DNA of 64,000 nucleotides from Rhyacophila brunnea (lineage: Eukaryota > Arthropoda > Insecta > Trichoptera > Rhyacophilidae), in the NCBI GenBank assembly GCA_022495005.1, contig JAGYXB010001619.1, positions 248,001-312,000 of the forward strand, given 5' to 3'. The notes under the pieces were generated by a model. That model was not told the DNA's origin. It did not search any database and worked only from the letters and a program-made list of their open reading frames with translations. The position numbers and the translations under genes were made by a program. Below are positions 1 through 11,865 of this stretch, piece after piece; within the stretch, counting starts at the first letter, position 1; every line of letters starts with the position of its first letter.

Positions 1-68
1 CAATCCGCGCATCGCCTAGCCACGATCTTTTTAGACCATGCCTCAACTGAGGTATAGCCTTAAATAGT
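1..68. repeat. Edge fragment of a dispersed repeat (hAT internal region)
   Basis: The first ~68 bases are nearly identical to 47313-47380, which lies inside the TAGAGTTGGG-ended hAT-type element at ~46810-47610. The window therefore opens inside another copy of that family. The other family copy (9789-10398) does not keep this sub-segment. Confidence 0.75.
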
Positions 69-2430
69 TCTTAATCCAATTTTAGAATATGTGCTAGAAG
101 TAGATATTTGAAACATTTTTTCGGGCCACAATACATTAATTCTATCCTACTCTCTACTACTAATAATCTAGTCCTAATTCGTTGAAAATGTGCATTATAC
201 TGTTTATGAAACGTCACCCCGGTAATACAAATAGACAAGACTAAAATTACATGTCAAAATATTCATTTTCTTTACCATACCGGGAGACAAGCAAAGGAAA
301 GGCCGGCGATTCAGTAGTGATTTCTTGTGAGAGGATAATTTTGAAATAATATTAGTAATTCAGTTTTATAGTAAAGCGTTCAAGAGGAAACGAATTCCCA
401 TCGAGTAATTATTTTTATTAACCTATAGGTATATATTATATAATATACCGTGGTTCCATAAATTGCAAGAAACAACTTCCTGCACGTTTCACACCTTTTC
501 TTTGAAAAGTTGCAGGATATTATACAAATGCAGCACATTTCCATTGTTTTTTATGGGTTCCCACTAACAATGAACAAGTCACTATGTAATAATAATTATT
601 AGTATTTGTATAAAAGTTAATAAAATGCCCATTATACCTGGCTACACAGGGATTGAAAACGTTATGAAAATATATTATAGTGTTTCACTAATAGTTAGAA
701 CAAAAACAATATGATTAAAGCAGAGTAAACACCCATTAACGAAAATCTTAAAAAGTTGCGAACACACGACAGAATACATACGTTTGTGTCAGATCTTAAC
801 AGCCTACCTTCACCCTTCGCCACCGGTAGGTACATGTGTTGGTACTTTTAATGCACTTACGTAAATATTGGACACTTGACTGCGAATACACTGTTTATAA
901 CGGTGCTATAAATAAATGCCGGGAATCGAAATAATATGCTTTCAGAATATATTTTTGAATTCTTTAGTACTTTACTTATGTTAAACGCTATTTTTTTACA
1001 ATAGGTACAATGCATGATTCATAGGAGCAAATAGGCAATAACAAATCATATGTCCTTATTGTGTAGGTATACGGAAGCTAAATATAATATATTTCGGCTA
1101 TCGTGACGCCGATCGTTTAACTGTTGTAAATATTTTTCCACAATACTTGCACTGCTCCTTAGTAATATTAATTGCACACGCCATAGTAAATACCCGTCAG
1201 TTGTTGAAAACAATTTTATAATAAGTACTATATAATATTTGACGCACGTGTTGTCAGTTATATTTCATATTATTAACATTTAAAATATTTATGAACGAAA
1301 AAAACTCCCCACCTAAAGTTTCTAATACTTAGTATGTATATTAAAATAATGTAAAAAAAACTTAATTTTATTTTATTTTAAGCACTTATAATCAATATAG
1401 CTGTGGTAACTACATACAAAAATAAGATTTTTTGTCAATAGATTAATGAAAATGCACCATGACATAATTCGACTGTAGAAAAAAAAAATGACGTAATCCT
1501 CAGTTTTTTTCAAAATAGGTTTTATTGGATAATAGCATTGTACACGACTAAAAATACACGATGTGTCCAAAGGATGTAAGCTGCAAATGTCGATTTAGTA
1601 TCTAAGTTAAGTTGGAAAGACGACCATCATTATTGTTGACTTTTCTTTAATTAACTCAATAATTAATACACGTAGGTATATAAACTAACTTCAATGTTAA
1701 GTATATTTTGTATATCAACTTAAACTGTACACCGAAAACCATAACAAAAACGTTTTTATGCCTCCTGTAAAATTTGATTTGTGTCGGTTACGTCCTTTTT
1801 CCTTTCTACTGTTATATTGATTGATATAGATATTGCATACCTATCTAAGTTATATAAATTATCTACACTAGTACCTACCCATTATTATATTCAAATCCCC
1901 CGTATTTATTATTCTTTCAAGCTTTCCCCAGAAATTTACACCATTTGCTTCGTTGAATACGATTAAAATCAATTGTTTATCAAAAAAAGCTTTGCACACG
2001 GTCTAAATGAGTGGAAAGTGGAAACTGGAGTGAAACACATAAAATCGCGGCAATCATCTGTAAATACATTTGTTTGGATACAAAATTACAATGTTTTTTT
2101 ATTCCGCCGCGTATGGAAAACGTATACTAATGTTAATGGCTTTATTAGGAGGAAAAGATATATTGTTTCATCGGAAGTAGCGATGCGTGCTCTCGTTGAA
2201 TATTTTTTTTATCAATGCTCGCAGTAAATATTTATGATTTGGACTATCCAAACTACATTTAATTTGATGATAATGTTTGCTGGTGTAGATAGATAATATG
2301 CGTGTTTAGTTTCAAACAAATGCTTGTGCAGCGTGAATTTCTGTACAGTTTGTATGCGGACATATTTTGTATATTATGTACCTACTGTTACTTATAATCG
2401 AATTTAAATAATGTTTCTTACTTATATGTA
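69..2430. other. AT-rich stretch without recognisable gene
   Basis: Only short random frames are present, such as one of 65 codons at 1373-1570 on the minus strand and one of 84 codons at 1973-2227 on the plus strand. They have no recognisable domain and no codon-like composition. The one feature seen is a 25-bp hAT MITE end at about 811-834 (listed separately). Confidence 0.6.
811..834. mobile_element. hAT MITE terminus, CAGTGGCGAAGGGTGG family (remnant)
   Basis: This segment reads as the reverse complement of the family terminus CAGTGGCGAAGGGTGGAGGT followed by AGGCTGTTAA, ending in CTTCGCCACCG. The complete family member is at 32959-33498. No opposite terminus is visible nearby, so this is a solo end. 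Confidence 0.65.
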
Positions 2431-2755
2431 TAAAGTTTTCTACACAGAACAGATAATAAATTGAATACTGATAGGCTATATTCAATACACCGCATCTTAA
2501 TGCAGGGTTTTGAATGTATGAGTGTCCTACGAAAATGAAGCATGCATTATGCACGTGCAATATTGTGTGTAATACACCAACATTAAATGAGCGTAAATGC
2601 ATAAACCGAGAGTAGTTTTCTGTATCCGACGTAAAACGTATTCTTGACACGTATGTAAGTTTAACCCGGTTCTTCCTTACTCGAGTCGGTTACCTGCTAT
2701 CACCTTACCCGTTATGTATTTCAGTTCCCATTATTTCTGAGTTCCATGGTTTTCT
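2431..2755. repeat. Dispersed repeat A, copy 1 (~325 bp)
   Basis: The segment aligns over its length, in the same orientation, with 14692-15008. Long near-identical stretches include the ones around GTGTAATACACCAACATTAA and TTCCCATTATTTCTGAGTTC. No terminal inverted repeats, tRNA-like head or poly-A tail were seen, so the family is unclassified. A 112-codon minus-strand frame over it is not conserved as coding in the other copy. Confidence 0.8.
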
Positions 2756-3437
2756 ATCACTGTTGGCGCTTTGCATGTCGCTTACCTTCATGTCATCCAA
2801 TACAATAACTACTTATCCTCGAGTGTTTGGGCTTTTTACCTGGTTCAGTAAGCTGTCTGCCTGGTGTGAAATCATTCGTTTTATTTTCAATTCAATACAT
2901 AAACTCCTTTTATTTTTATGATTAATTATTGTACCTGATGCTTTACATGTACATTAGTTTGCTGTTATTATTGTATTGTAGACATTCGCGCCAGTAATAA
3001 TGACTTTGTTTAATGTTAAACATACGCCTACTGCTAACATATCTCACGGATGACTGGTAAATTAAATTGTTTTATTTGCTGTTTATTACACCTGCAAGTC
3101 ATCTATTTACTTTCGCTATATAAGAAAAGATCTCTAAAGTGTACAAAACGTAAATATGTATATAAAGATAGGATTCCAACGAATGATGCACAAGTGGGGT
3201 TTGAGAGAGTCCCGCCCACTCATAGACTTGCAAGTGTTGTGAGATATTGGCCACGCAGCACATCGTGTGGTTCTGCAACTTGCATTCTTTCCCTCAAAGA
3301 ATTTAGTCAGATATATTATACACCTATCAAGCAAATAAATATGCAAAATTTGATTACTGATAAGTAAACAAAATAACAACAGCATTTACAAAAATAACGC
3401 ATTTGGAAAAGCACAGTAAAATTATGTACGCGGGTTA
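2756..3437. other. No recognised gene
   Basis: This is non-repetitive AT-rich sequence. A 105-codon plus-strand frame (3050-3367) has no recognisable motif, and an antisense frame overlaps it. I see no support for a gene. Confidence 0.5.
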
Positions 3438-3905
3438 GAAGTTATACTTCTTTGACTAGCTCTTAATTATCTTGTTAAATTACACTCTCAAGAAAAGGGA
3501 CCGCGTATTGGAACGCCGTTGGTTTATTTCTGTACACTTTAACTTATATTACTAAATTATATAATGGTTTCTCGTTGTTTTTATTTTTAAAGTACCAACT
3601 GTCACTCTGACGTTTAATCGTTTGTTTACATAAGGAATTGCAAATGGCCGACAGTAATAAATTCACTGCCTAGGCAACGGAACCATTCTTAACTATAATA
3701 TTATACTGTCTAATCGTCACGATTGCAGTATTATACTGTGGCCTAAAGGTAGTGCGTTCGGCTGATAACCGAACAATCGGTGGTTCTTCGATTCCAATCG
3801 AGCGCGTTTTTTTTCGTGTGAAAAAATAAATTATGTGTTACATGTCACACGCCAAAAATACACTCTGATCTGATTTCCCAAACGCTCCAAAAGAAGTATA
3901 ACTTC
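3438..3905. mobile_element. MITE with self-palindromic termini, carrying a tRNA-like segment
   Basis: The left end GAAGTTATACTTCTTTGAC is matched in inverted orientation at the right end (…TTTTGAAGTTATACTTCTTT when read on the minus strand). That gives a terminal inverted repeat of about 17 bp whose outermost 13 bases are themselves nearly palindromic. A tRNA-like sequence lies inside at ~3737-3812. The superfamily is not assigned, and no unambiguous target duplication was found. Confidence 0.5.
3737..3812 (+). repeat. tRNA-like SINE head (degenerate)
   Basis: The segment has a box-A-like stretch (TGGCCTAAAGGTAGTGCG), an anticodon-arm-like stem (GTTCGGCTGATAACCGAAC, loop centred on GAT) and a degenerate box B (CTTCGATTCCAATC), followed by a T run. 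The acceptor stem does not pair. A functional tRNA gene is unlikely, and a SINE head or tRNA pseudogene fits better. Confidence 0.45.
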
Positions 3906-4002
3906 AAAAATTTCAGATCCTCAGTGTCAATAGAATTACAGCTAGGTATATAGTTTTTGGAAATTCGTAATTCTATTATACCTAAATATCTCTAATAAAC
4001 CA

Positions 4003-4308
4003 TTTCTTTTATTCAACGAATAATTCACAAGGGTTGAGAACGTAACTTTCTATAATACTTATATTGAATCTACTAGAAAAAATCTCATTGATACCTTGAT
4101 TTAAAACACAAATACCGATAGCTAACATTAAACTCAATTTGATAATCATTTTATGTAAATCGTCGCAATTAAGTGGGATGCCCATAGCCTTAATTGGTAA
4201 AGCACATTGGCGCGAATCCGTTGGATACAGGCGTTGTTTTTTTTTTAAGATCTTTTCTTGTAGGTACCTAACTATAATATAATATATCTGAGGTGTTTTC
4301 AAGTTATG
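4003..4308. repeat. tRNA-like SINE/MITE family B, copy 1 (rearranged)
   Basis: This copy shares two blocks with 30020-30240. The block CTTTTATTCAACGAATAATT (4010-4030 area) is in reverse orientation. The tRNA-like block at ~4176-4240 (box A CATAGCCTTAATTGGTAAAG, then TTGGCGCGAATCC), followed by a T run and ATATCTGAGGTGTTTTCAAG, is in forward orientation. Further partial copies are at ~30375-30415 and ~63810-63860. The mixed orientation suggests a rearranged or foldback copy. Confidence 0.5.
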
Positions 4309-4845
4309 TTTATAAATATCTCTATTATAAAGATCCTCTTTGGAGCAAAATCAGAAGTGAGGCATTCTACACAAGGCTCTACAGCGAAAATGTACGAGTA
4401 ACATCCAATTCAAATTTATTTTATATGAAAATGATATTTGTTTTTTTACGTAATGTTTATTCCGATACTTGAATAGGTATAATATTTACCCATAGGCCTG
4501 AGCAATTTCAAACTCTCAAATTGGTGTGAGTACTTTAGTGCTACGCGTTTTTTATATTACACATTTATGTGTTTTGCCCTTTTGATTTCTTGCCTTATCA
4601 GAATAGAGAATCTCACATTGGCTTTCATGTTATTTAATTAGCTATGTTTAGTAGGTATATTAGTACCTAAGTATTTAGGTTGCTACTTTTCCCCTATCAC
4701 ATTAGTATGTATAATATTGTATTATAAATAAATATACCTATGGCCAATGTCGGTGAACGCTACCTAAGTTGAACGATGTTATATTTTCTATAATCATGCA
4801 ATCCTGGAGCAGAGAATCATTTTACTATTTCTCTCACTATTATGA
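4309..4845. other. No recognised gene
   Basis: The sequence is AT-rich, with no long frame, no paired termini and no match to the other repeats in this window. Confidence 0.5.
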
Positions 4846-5305
4846 CTATCATCATCAGCCGGGGTGAATCCACTGCTGGATGAAGGCCTCCCCAAGCTTT
4901 CTCCAACTCTCTCGGTCCTGTGTCGTTCGCTGCCACGTATTTCCGCCGAACTTTACCAGTTCAGTCAATCAAGCGGCTTTTAGGGCGACCCTGTGGCCGT
5001 TTCGTGCCCCTTGGGTACCACTGGATGACGGCATTTGTCCAGCGGCCGTCCTTTCGGCGAGCAATGTGCCCCGCCCATCTCCATTTCAGCTGTTTGGCAA
5101 CGTCTATTACATCGCGTACTCTCTGTCTGCTTCCTAACCCATTCGTTTCTCTTACGGTCCTTTCGCGTGATGCCCAACATACACCTCTCCATGCCTCGCT
5201 GTGTGACTCTAGCCTTTGGGCATCTCTCGTGTTGAGGGTCCACGTCTCGCAGCCATACGTGAGCACGGGTAGCACACATTGGTTGAACACCCTACGCTTA
5301 AGACA
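4846..5305 (-). pseudogene. RTE-type LINE, 3' fragment of reverse transcriptase ORF (broken)
   Basis: Minus-strand translation from ~5305 gives LTYGCETWTLNTRD, then WRWAGHIARRKDGRW and GTKRPQGRPKSR. These are hallmarks of the region after the reverse-transcriptase domain in RTE-clade LINE proteins. The reading passes between frames: the block MERCMLGITRKDRKRNEW is in a second frame, and the frame closes again near 4961. It is therefore a decayed, 5'-truncated copy. The 3' end near 4846 reads GGCTGATGATGAT on the minus strand, the short triplet tail typical of RTE elements. It has the same 3' end as the copy at 13118-13494. It is not a functional gene. Confidence 0.85.
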
Positions 5306-5912
5306 TAATGGTAGGTCAATCTTGAAGATAACTATGCCTATAATGAATTAATTATAAGATACGCTAGATATAACAATTTATTAAAATACATTTTACTTAC
5401 TTATAAACACTGCTAATATTCACAGTTTTTCAGATGAGCTTTTAAAAGTGCACGAAACTAAAAGCTCTTTATTTTAAAAGGTAGATTCTGTCGAAGTGGA
5501 TCCGATTTTACTATGGCCATATTTGAACGTCTGTAAGCTAACTTTAAAATAGAGTGCTACTACATATTCAAAGGTTTAAGTTTAACTAAGTCCAATAAAA
5601 TATTCCCGAGGAAAAAATATTCATATAATATAATAGGTATCTACTGTATTTGTAGTAGTTATGTAATGTAGTTTCACTTTGTATTTGTTCTACACATAAC
5701 AGTACCTATCCTAAGTTGACTGAACGGTCCCGATCGATATTTAATTTTTCGTACCTAATATATACTATTATACAATATAATACACATATTTTAATGATTT
5801 TTCATAAAGAATAAACTGATTACGAAGTCTTAAAAATGTATAGTTAACTCTTTACTGCATTTATGTATGTATGTGAAATGCCTCATGAATAAAACCTTTA
5901 TATTACTAAAAC
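5306..5912. other. No recognised gene
   Basis: The stretch is AT-rich and non-coding. I see no transposon termini or other organised signal. Confidence 0.5.
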
Positions 5913-6095
5913 CAGTGGGTCTATACTCATGGCGGCTATCCACGGTAGCTTATCATTTTTATGTATTGATCGGTTAATAATTGTTAACCGTCTAAACAAA
6001 CTGTCAAAAAGTGCTATGTTTTAACAGCCTCTCTTGGCTGTGTTAATTTTTAGAGCGAGATAGACAGTTTTCTGGTGGTACAAAGTGGTACAAAC
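5913..6095. mobile_element. MITE family C (CAGYGGGTCTATTC), truncated copy
   Basis: This copy starts CAGTGGGTCTATACTCATGG. It shares the internal blocks AACCGTCTAAAC, AAAGTGCTATGTTTTAACAG, TTGGCTGTGTTAA and GATAGACAGTTTT with the copies at 48616-48828, 12159-12471 and 16491-16833. The right terminus is not recognisable. Confidence 0.6.
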
Positions 6096-7955
6096 ATTAC
6101 GATTAGGTAACATCCTAGTAGAATTCTATATCTACATATGAATTAAAAATGTTTCCGCCTACTCTGAAAAACTAATCTATCGGAAAATCTGTTGAATATA
6201 ACGCACAAATAATGAAAAATCGTTTTGAGTATATTATATTTTCTTCCCGTCTGCCTTTTTCGCACTGCCAGATGTTCATTTATGTAAATATTATTCGGTA
6301 TATACGACACTGCGCTATATGTTTTCATGGTAGACGTAGACAAGGTCATTCTGCACAGTTATGTGGGTAGATTTTCCACACCATTACAATTGGGTCATGC
6401 ATTACATCAATTATTAATACATACTTACATTGTTGTATATGTATATCATCCTAATTGCCCATTCTAGAATACGTTTTGAAGTGTTTTAGGCTTTATACGT
6501 GTAGGTAAATTTGCTGAAACGAACTTCTATTAATCTTTTTAATATAAGTACCCACTAACTGATGTACAAGTACATGGCTTCGCACGAGGTCACTTTGTTG
6601 ATCGATATACACTTGTCACACTCAACAGATCAATAATAATCACATTTTTCCAATATCAAAAGAACCGTTTTATCTGGGAATGCAATATGTCAAAAATAAA
6701 ATAATTCTGACAGCAGTAAAACAAAGCAACACCAAATTAAAATCGAATCTAAAATATTATGCAAACTGTATCTTAATCCGTTGTGAAAATTCAAAATTGG
6801 AAGGAACAAAAAGGCAAACAAACTTAATATTATTTATGTATATAGATTGGTAAATAATATAATAATATCTATGTGTATTAAACGATTATCCGCTTTTTGT
6901 TTATTTTACGTTTATTGAGTTTGTATGTTTATTATGTGGGCAGAAATTCAGAGGGTATATAATGCAAACGGAAAACAGCCTATCGCCAAATAATGCTCTC
7001 TGTAAATAGAATATTATTCTATATAAACACCCGATAAAGGGATGTTATTCTAATATAAATATGTATTTATGATCTATCTGCATACGAAGGCTTAGTTTGT
7101 TTTTTTTACCATTTTCTTCAAATGGTTTCGTAGCCTCCTCATCAGCTAAATATACCTACGAAACTACGAATATTTTCGGACTTTTATTTCATGTAGAACA
7201 TTCACCTTTTTATGTATAGATTATAATAATATTGCCATTCAAAATATAAATTATATATTGTACTGGTAAGTGTTATATCATCGAGGTACTTATTTATCCT
7301 ATCCCTAACCGATCGTGATTTATTTGAGGTCTGAATTTCATTTATTTCGTTTCTTATACATACATGCCCATTGGATATATTTTTATTTAAATATTATATA
7401 AAATATTCGATTTCTTTACCAAATTCGGATCTCCTTTTGCGCGCAGCGGAAACAATAAATATAACACTGCCATTTTATTTCGACGTTTTCCTATCCATTT
7501 TTTTCGATTTTCAGAAAATTTAAAAAAAAATGAAGCGTCGAAAATTGTTATAGAAAATATATTTTCCATTTCCGCGACACGGATGTCTGTATTTTTTTAT
7601 CAGTTTGACTTCAATGAATCTATTTTTATCATTAATTCAATTTTTAGTGTAACATTTTCCCCTGGAATTAAAAAAAAAACTACACCATAGGTTGGGGTGA
7701 TTTTATAAATATCAATTTCTAAGATCTTTTATAAAGATATCAATAGGTAGATACAATAAACACATTACTTTCTTAGTGTGAATTAACTTTAACTACACAA
7801 TATAGCAAGTAATTTACCAAATTTTTCATTGTATACTATACACTCACTATACAGTTCTATCGTGAACAATATGTACGTAATACAGATTGGAGACTGACTA
7901 GAGTAGTTGATAATATTAAGTTAAAAATAATAAAATAGGCGCGTAAAGCCCTAAG
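6096..7955. other. Long AT-rich stretch without gene
   Basis: Only short frames of 68 codons or fewer occur. Composition is very AT-rich (ATAATATTA-type runs). No complete transposon termini or RNA gene were recognised. Confidence 0.5.
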
Positions 7956-7959
7956 GCAT

Positions 7960-8110
7960 AAAGCCCATTGACGCAGCGAGTGCGGCGCTCGCGCAAAATT
8001 TCTACAAGTGGCGCGTAAATCAACGAAAATACAACGTAATCAAATACGCCAGCGCCCACTGGATTTCACGACGCATTATACGCGCACGCCGCATGAATCA
8101 TCGTTTTTCG
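7960..8110. repeat. GC-rich transposon-like fragment
   Basis: A sharp local rise in GC carries motifs such as GACGCAGCGAGTGCGGCGCT and CGCCCACTGGATTTCACGAC. This resembles the terminus of an insect DNA transposon, but no inverted partner was found within reach. Assignment is tentative. Confidence 0.3.
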
Positions 8111-8159
8111 CGAATCACCGCTTCTCGGCGATACGAATGAAAGAAAATACAATGGAGTC

Positions 8160-8400
8160 CATTCATTGAACACGGCTACCAAAATTACGCTGCTCGAGGC
8201 GTTGTCGATGGACGGGCGAAAAGCAATTATTTAATAACAGAGAATCATTGTTTAATTTTATTGCGTGTTCAGTTTATCGCTGGTTGAATAATGTCGTCGT
8301 AAATTTTAATTACAAGCCCCGAAATAATATAATATTTTTATTGCTTTGTTATGAGAGGCGCTGTAATAATATTTATTTTGTGCTGCTTGGGCCGCATATT
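8160..8400. other. Candidate conserved non-coding block
   Basis: This is non-repetitive sequence without an open frame. It is dense in AT-core homeodomain-like motifs: GCAATTATTTAATAAC, TTTAATTTTATTGCG, TTTTAATTACAAG and AATATTTATTTTG. They are embedded in mixed-composition sequence unlike the simple AT-rich surroundings. The pattern resembles insect developmental enhancers, but conservation has not been tested. Confidence 0.3.
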
Positions 8401-9188
8401 ACATAGGTGAAGGGTAATGCGCGGGAAGAGACGTGTGATTATGGTTATGAATAAACACTGCATTCGCCGACTTCGCCCGCTCGACGCGTTCTGTGAGCGC
8501 TATCGCTAAGATACGCACCTAACTTTAAGAGGCCAATTTCGGCGAGAAAAACATATATTATTCTTATTAGAGCGGCTGCTTAACGTCGACACTCATGCAT
8601 GCCACACACGCATTACGCTCTATGTCTCATCTAGTACCTATATGTAATATATCTTTATTTTTCAACACTTTTACACGCTACGTGAAAAATTATAAAATGG
8701 ATAAATAAATTGGACCTTCATTAAAAGATGTATGCACCACTGGCCTGCCATAGTATCTATAGTTTACTTGTATTTTGATGTCTACTCATACATACAATAC
8801 GGTGTTGTCGAATTATGAAATAGGGTGTATTCTGAGATTATCATCAACGTCTCCAAAACACTATGGCAGCAGTCTTCATAATACGTGAAATTTCTAATAT
8901 TTCATTTCTTACCAATTTACCATTATTGATTATTATGATAATGTATGTAGGTATTTCCACTATATCGAATATTGGTAAGCAAGCAGCCTTTGGTATGTAA
9001 TTGTTTATCCGGCTTTAGAGAATCTCCCAAGGATTTGACTTGTTTAGTATAATCTAAATTTATACATGTAATTAAACCGCGTCATGTTTCAATCGCGATT
9101 TCAAGCTATACAATGCTAGTACCACCCTATATACAATGTATCTCGTTTTTGTTACATACCTCACTTAATTTCAATATTGCTACTACTA
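8401..9188. other. No recognised gene
   Basis: Mixed composition, with no frame above 60 codons and no transposon ends identified. Confidence 0.45.
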
Positions 9189-9328
9189 CTTCTTCACCAT
9201 GTTCGATCCATAGATGATCATATGGGCATCCACAGAATGGAGGTTGTATTTACAGATTTTGTTTTTACGAGAAATGGATGTGGGACTTTACTACGACATT
9301 ATAGGCCGACGCTTAAGCCGTTTATACC
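9189..9328 (-). mobile_element. tRNA-derived SINE family S1, degenerate internally deleted copy
   Basis: It matches the S1 family (best copies 59553-59785 and 13719-13954) through ACGAGAAATGGATGTGG and TTATAGGCCGACGCTTAAGC. The part carrying the B box (GGATTCGAACCTGGG) is deleted. The family is read on the minus strand because its tRNA-like head lies at the right end. Confidence 0.7.
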
Positions 9329-9788
9329 TACATACCTCACTTCTTTCAATATTGCTAACCATACTATAATTATTATTGTACAATATTTACTGTAAATTTG
9401 ATTCCACGTAAAATATTAAATACTATATAATGCTAAAATAGTATAATTTTGAAGAATGCTAGAAGAAAAACGTTCCTGTAGGTACTATAGTTTTTTCAAA
9501 AATACTATAAATAGTTTTGAAAAAGTGGTCAACACTGCGGTGTTCCTTCTTTTGAGATATAATATGAGTCAAGCCATAGAACCCAGCATATTTATCCATA
9601 TTCATAATAATAATGTCACATCGCCATCTAAAGACATCTGCAACTTTAATTAAAATCTAATTCAATAAACGTTCACACGGACTTCATGGTCACACGGTTT
9701 TTCATTTCAGTATTCAACGCAATTAGCAGATGCGTTTCGTGAAACAATCCTGGCATATCATGAGCGTTCAGAATTGGGTGTCAGTACC

Positions 9789-10398
9789 TAGAGTTGGGTT
9801 TCGGGAATTCTCGAGAAATTTTCGAGATTTTCCATCCCGAATCTCGAGAATTGAAATTTTTAACATTTCGGGAAATCCCGGATCTCGAGAAACTTTTCTC
9901 AGGATTCGGAATTTCTTTATTATCAAATATTAATTGAAAATAAAACGATTTTTATGAAAAAAGTTGACAGGAAACACAAAACGTTCAGAGACTGATCGGG
10001 GCATTTAACACAAAAGCCAACGTCCACTCAAAATGAGCGCAATTTTTGCAACATCAGAGAATTTTTGTCTCAAAAGCGTACGCGATTGTCAGACGCAGCG
10101 ATTGACGGTCTGTGTTTTTGAAATTTTATTTTAAAAAGTAATATTTTGAATTATTTTTGTTTTCCTACCTCTATTTTGTCTGTCTTCTTACATAAATAAA
10201 AAGAAATTATATTTTGCTGGAATTTGTCTTGTTTTACACTTATTTTAGGATTTTTAGTTTTTTGGAAATTTAACGATATCTCGAGAATTCTCCAGAATTC
10301 TTTTCTGCTAATCCCGAATTTCGAGAATTCAAAATTTCATCAATTCGGAAAATCCCGAATCTCAACATTGAGATTTTCTCGGGAAATACCCAACTCTA
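9789..10398. mobile_element. hAT-type non-autonomous element, TAGAGTTGGG family, copy 1
   Basis: The termini are TAGAGTTGGGTTTCGGGAAT at the left and, read on the minus strand, TAGAGTTGGGTATTTCCCGA at the right. Flanking 8-mers are TCAGTACC (9781-9788) and TCAGTAGG (10399-10406), a duplication with two mismatches, as expected for hAT. CTCGAGAA/TTCTCGAG motifs repeat near both ends. The interior (9970-10130) matches the second copy at 46910-47400. No transposase frame is present, so the element could only move in trans. Confidence 0.85.
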
Positions 10399-10559
10399 TC
10401 AGTAGGTACCTACTGTTAGTATCACCTTTCTAAATTTTATTCGTAATGTAATAAATATACATTACTTATATACTTCACATGTATTTTTTATCTCTTAAAA
10501 TTTTCTAAAGTCTAAACTTAAGAGCGGCGTGTAAGTTGCAGGGTATATCTAAACAAATA

Positions 10560-11190
10560 GTTTATACCTATTTTATATAGCCTGGAGGTGTCGTTAAGCC
10601 ACGCACTTTTTGTTGGACGCCAAATGTCGCATAAAACAGTGCTTTTAAAGTCTCTCGAGTGACAGTCCACAAAAACAAATGTGCCATCGCGAAGCACTTC
10701 CGCCAATTTTATTCTTTTGCGGTAGACAAAAAACGCTTTAAAACAATGCCCTTAAATTTCAGCCAATTCCCCAGCGTCAAACCCTGTTAAAAACAATGTA
10801 CAAAACCGTTCGTTATTTCGACTTAAAAATATAATATATCCCCAAAAAAATATTCCGTTGATTTATTATTCAATGTAATTTTCGAGAGCATATTGATTTT
10901 TCTGCCAATGCTTTTAGGGATTTGCATTTTAGATAATAATTTCTTCAGTTTTCCAATTATAATGTTCTATTTCGAACGAAGTAATTGGTTTAATTTTAAT
11001 GATTTCTCGAATTTGTCCTCCGTCTTTAGACGCTGCGAGTCCTTTTGAGATAATTCGCCCTGTTTTGAAATTCCGATGGAAGGGCAACGATTTTTAAATA
11101 ATTGCAATTATCTACTTGATTTGATTTAATTACGTTGTAAATTAAATTAGCTTCTGTTCTGCCAATGAATTTCAGAAAATAAAATATATT
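10560..11190. other. Candidate conserved non-coding block
   Basis: This is unique-looking sequence between two transposons, rich in ATTTTATTC, CCAATTATAATG, AATTGGTTTAATTTTAATG and GCAATTATCTACTTG motifs, with no sustained frame. A 62-codon minus-strand frame at 10518-10706 shows no domain. The texture resembles regulatory DNA with homeodomain/Abd-B-like sites. This is inference only. Confidence 0.3.
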
Positions 11191-11349
11191 ATGCAAAACA
11201 GTGGCGAACGGTGGGGGTAGGATGTTACGATCAAACATAACTAATAGTGCACTCTACACTATTTCATTCATACGTATTTTCATTTTTTTTTAAATTATTA
11301 TTAACCATGTACCTACATGTTTTTTCGTACAAGGTGGTTGTTAGTCATT

Positions 11350-11498
11350 TTTGAATTGTAATGAATTTTAATCACAAACACCCAGGCTTTGAGAAAATCA
11401 CATAAACCATAACATTAACCATAACCATTCATAAAAGAAAAGCACCGGGATAGAACACAGAACTTTCGGGTGGATGCACTGCACCACGAGAGCCGCCT
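11350..11498 (-). mobile_element. tRNA-Gly-like SINE family S2
   Basis: Read on the minus strand it begins GGCGGCTCTCGTGGTGCAGT, the same head as the plus-strand copy at 27536-27699. It continues through a degenerate B-box region to TTTTCTCAAAGCCTGGGTGT, shared with the copy at ~19078-19240. It is nested inside the hAT MITE at 11199-12093. Confidence 0.75.
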
Positions 11499-11648
11499 TA
11501 TTTGTAGGCATTCATTAAAAATCAAGTAAACCCTGCCTATACCAAACTATAATAGGGATTTGGTACGCCATGTGCGACTCTACAATAATAATGCACACTC
11601 TTTCTGTCATATTTATTTGTTTTCGTTGAAGTAAGAATTCTTTTTTCT

Positions 11649-11865
11649 TTCGACCATGTCCGATCCTAATAGGATCATATGGGCCTCCACAGAGTAGAGG
11701 TTTATATTGACAGATTTTGTTTTTTTTTTACGAGAAATGGATGTCAGCCACTTGCTCAACCTATTAGGTCCATACCCTGACACACAAATTGAAAAACAAT
11801 ATGCGTACTTGCCAGACCCAGGATTCGAACCTGGGACCCACGGCGTTATAGTCCAACGCTTAAGT
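11649..11865 (-). mobile_element. tRNA-derived SINE family S1, near-complete copy
   Basis: It closely matches 59553-59785 (GACCATGTCCGATCCTAATA … GCCACTTGCTCAACCTATTA … CCAGACCCAGGATTCGAACC). Read on the minus strand, the T-arm-like GGTTCGAATCC (box B) is intact. The box-A end is cut off at CGCTTAAG. It is nested within a hAT MITE, so it inserted later than that element. Confidence 0.85.

Noticed and set aside
3737..3812. Functional tRNA-Ile gene
   Set aside because: The acceptor stem does not pair and box B deviates from GGTTCGANNCC. It lies within a repeat, so it is called only as a tRNA-like SINE head.
4880..5351. Plus-strand frames of 85 and 143 codons
   Set aside because: They overlap antisense to the RTE LINE C-terminal sequence, which has recognisable motifs on the minus strand (RWAGHIARR).
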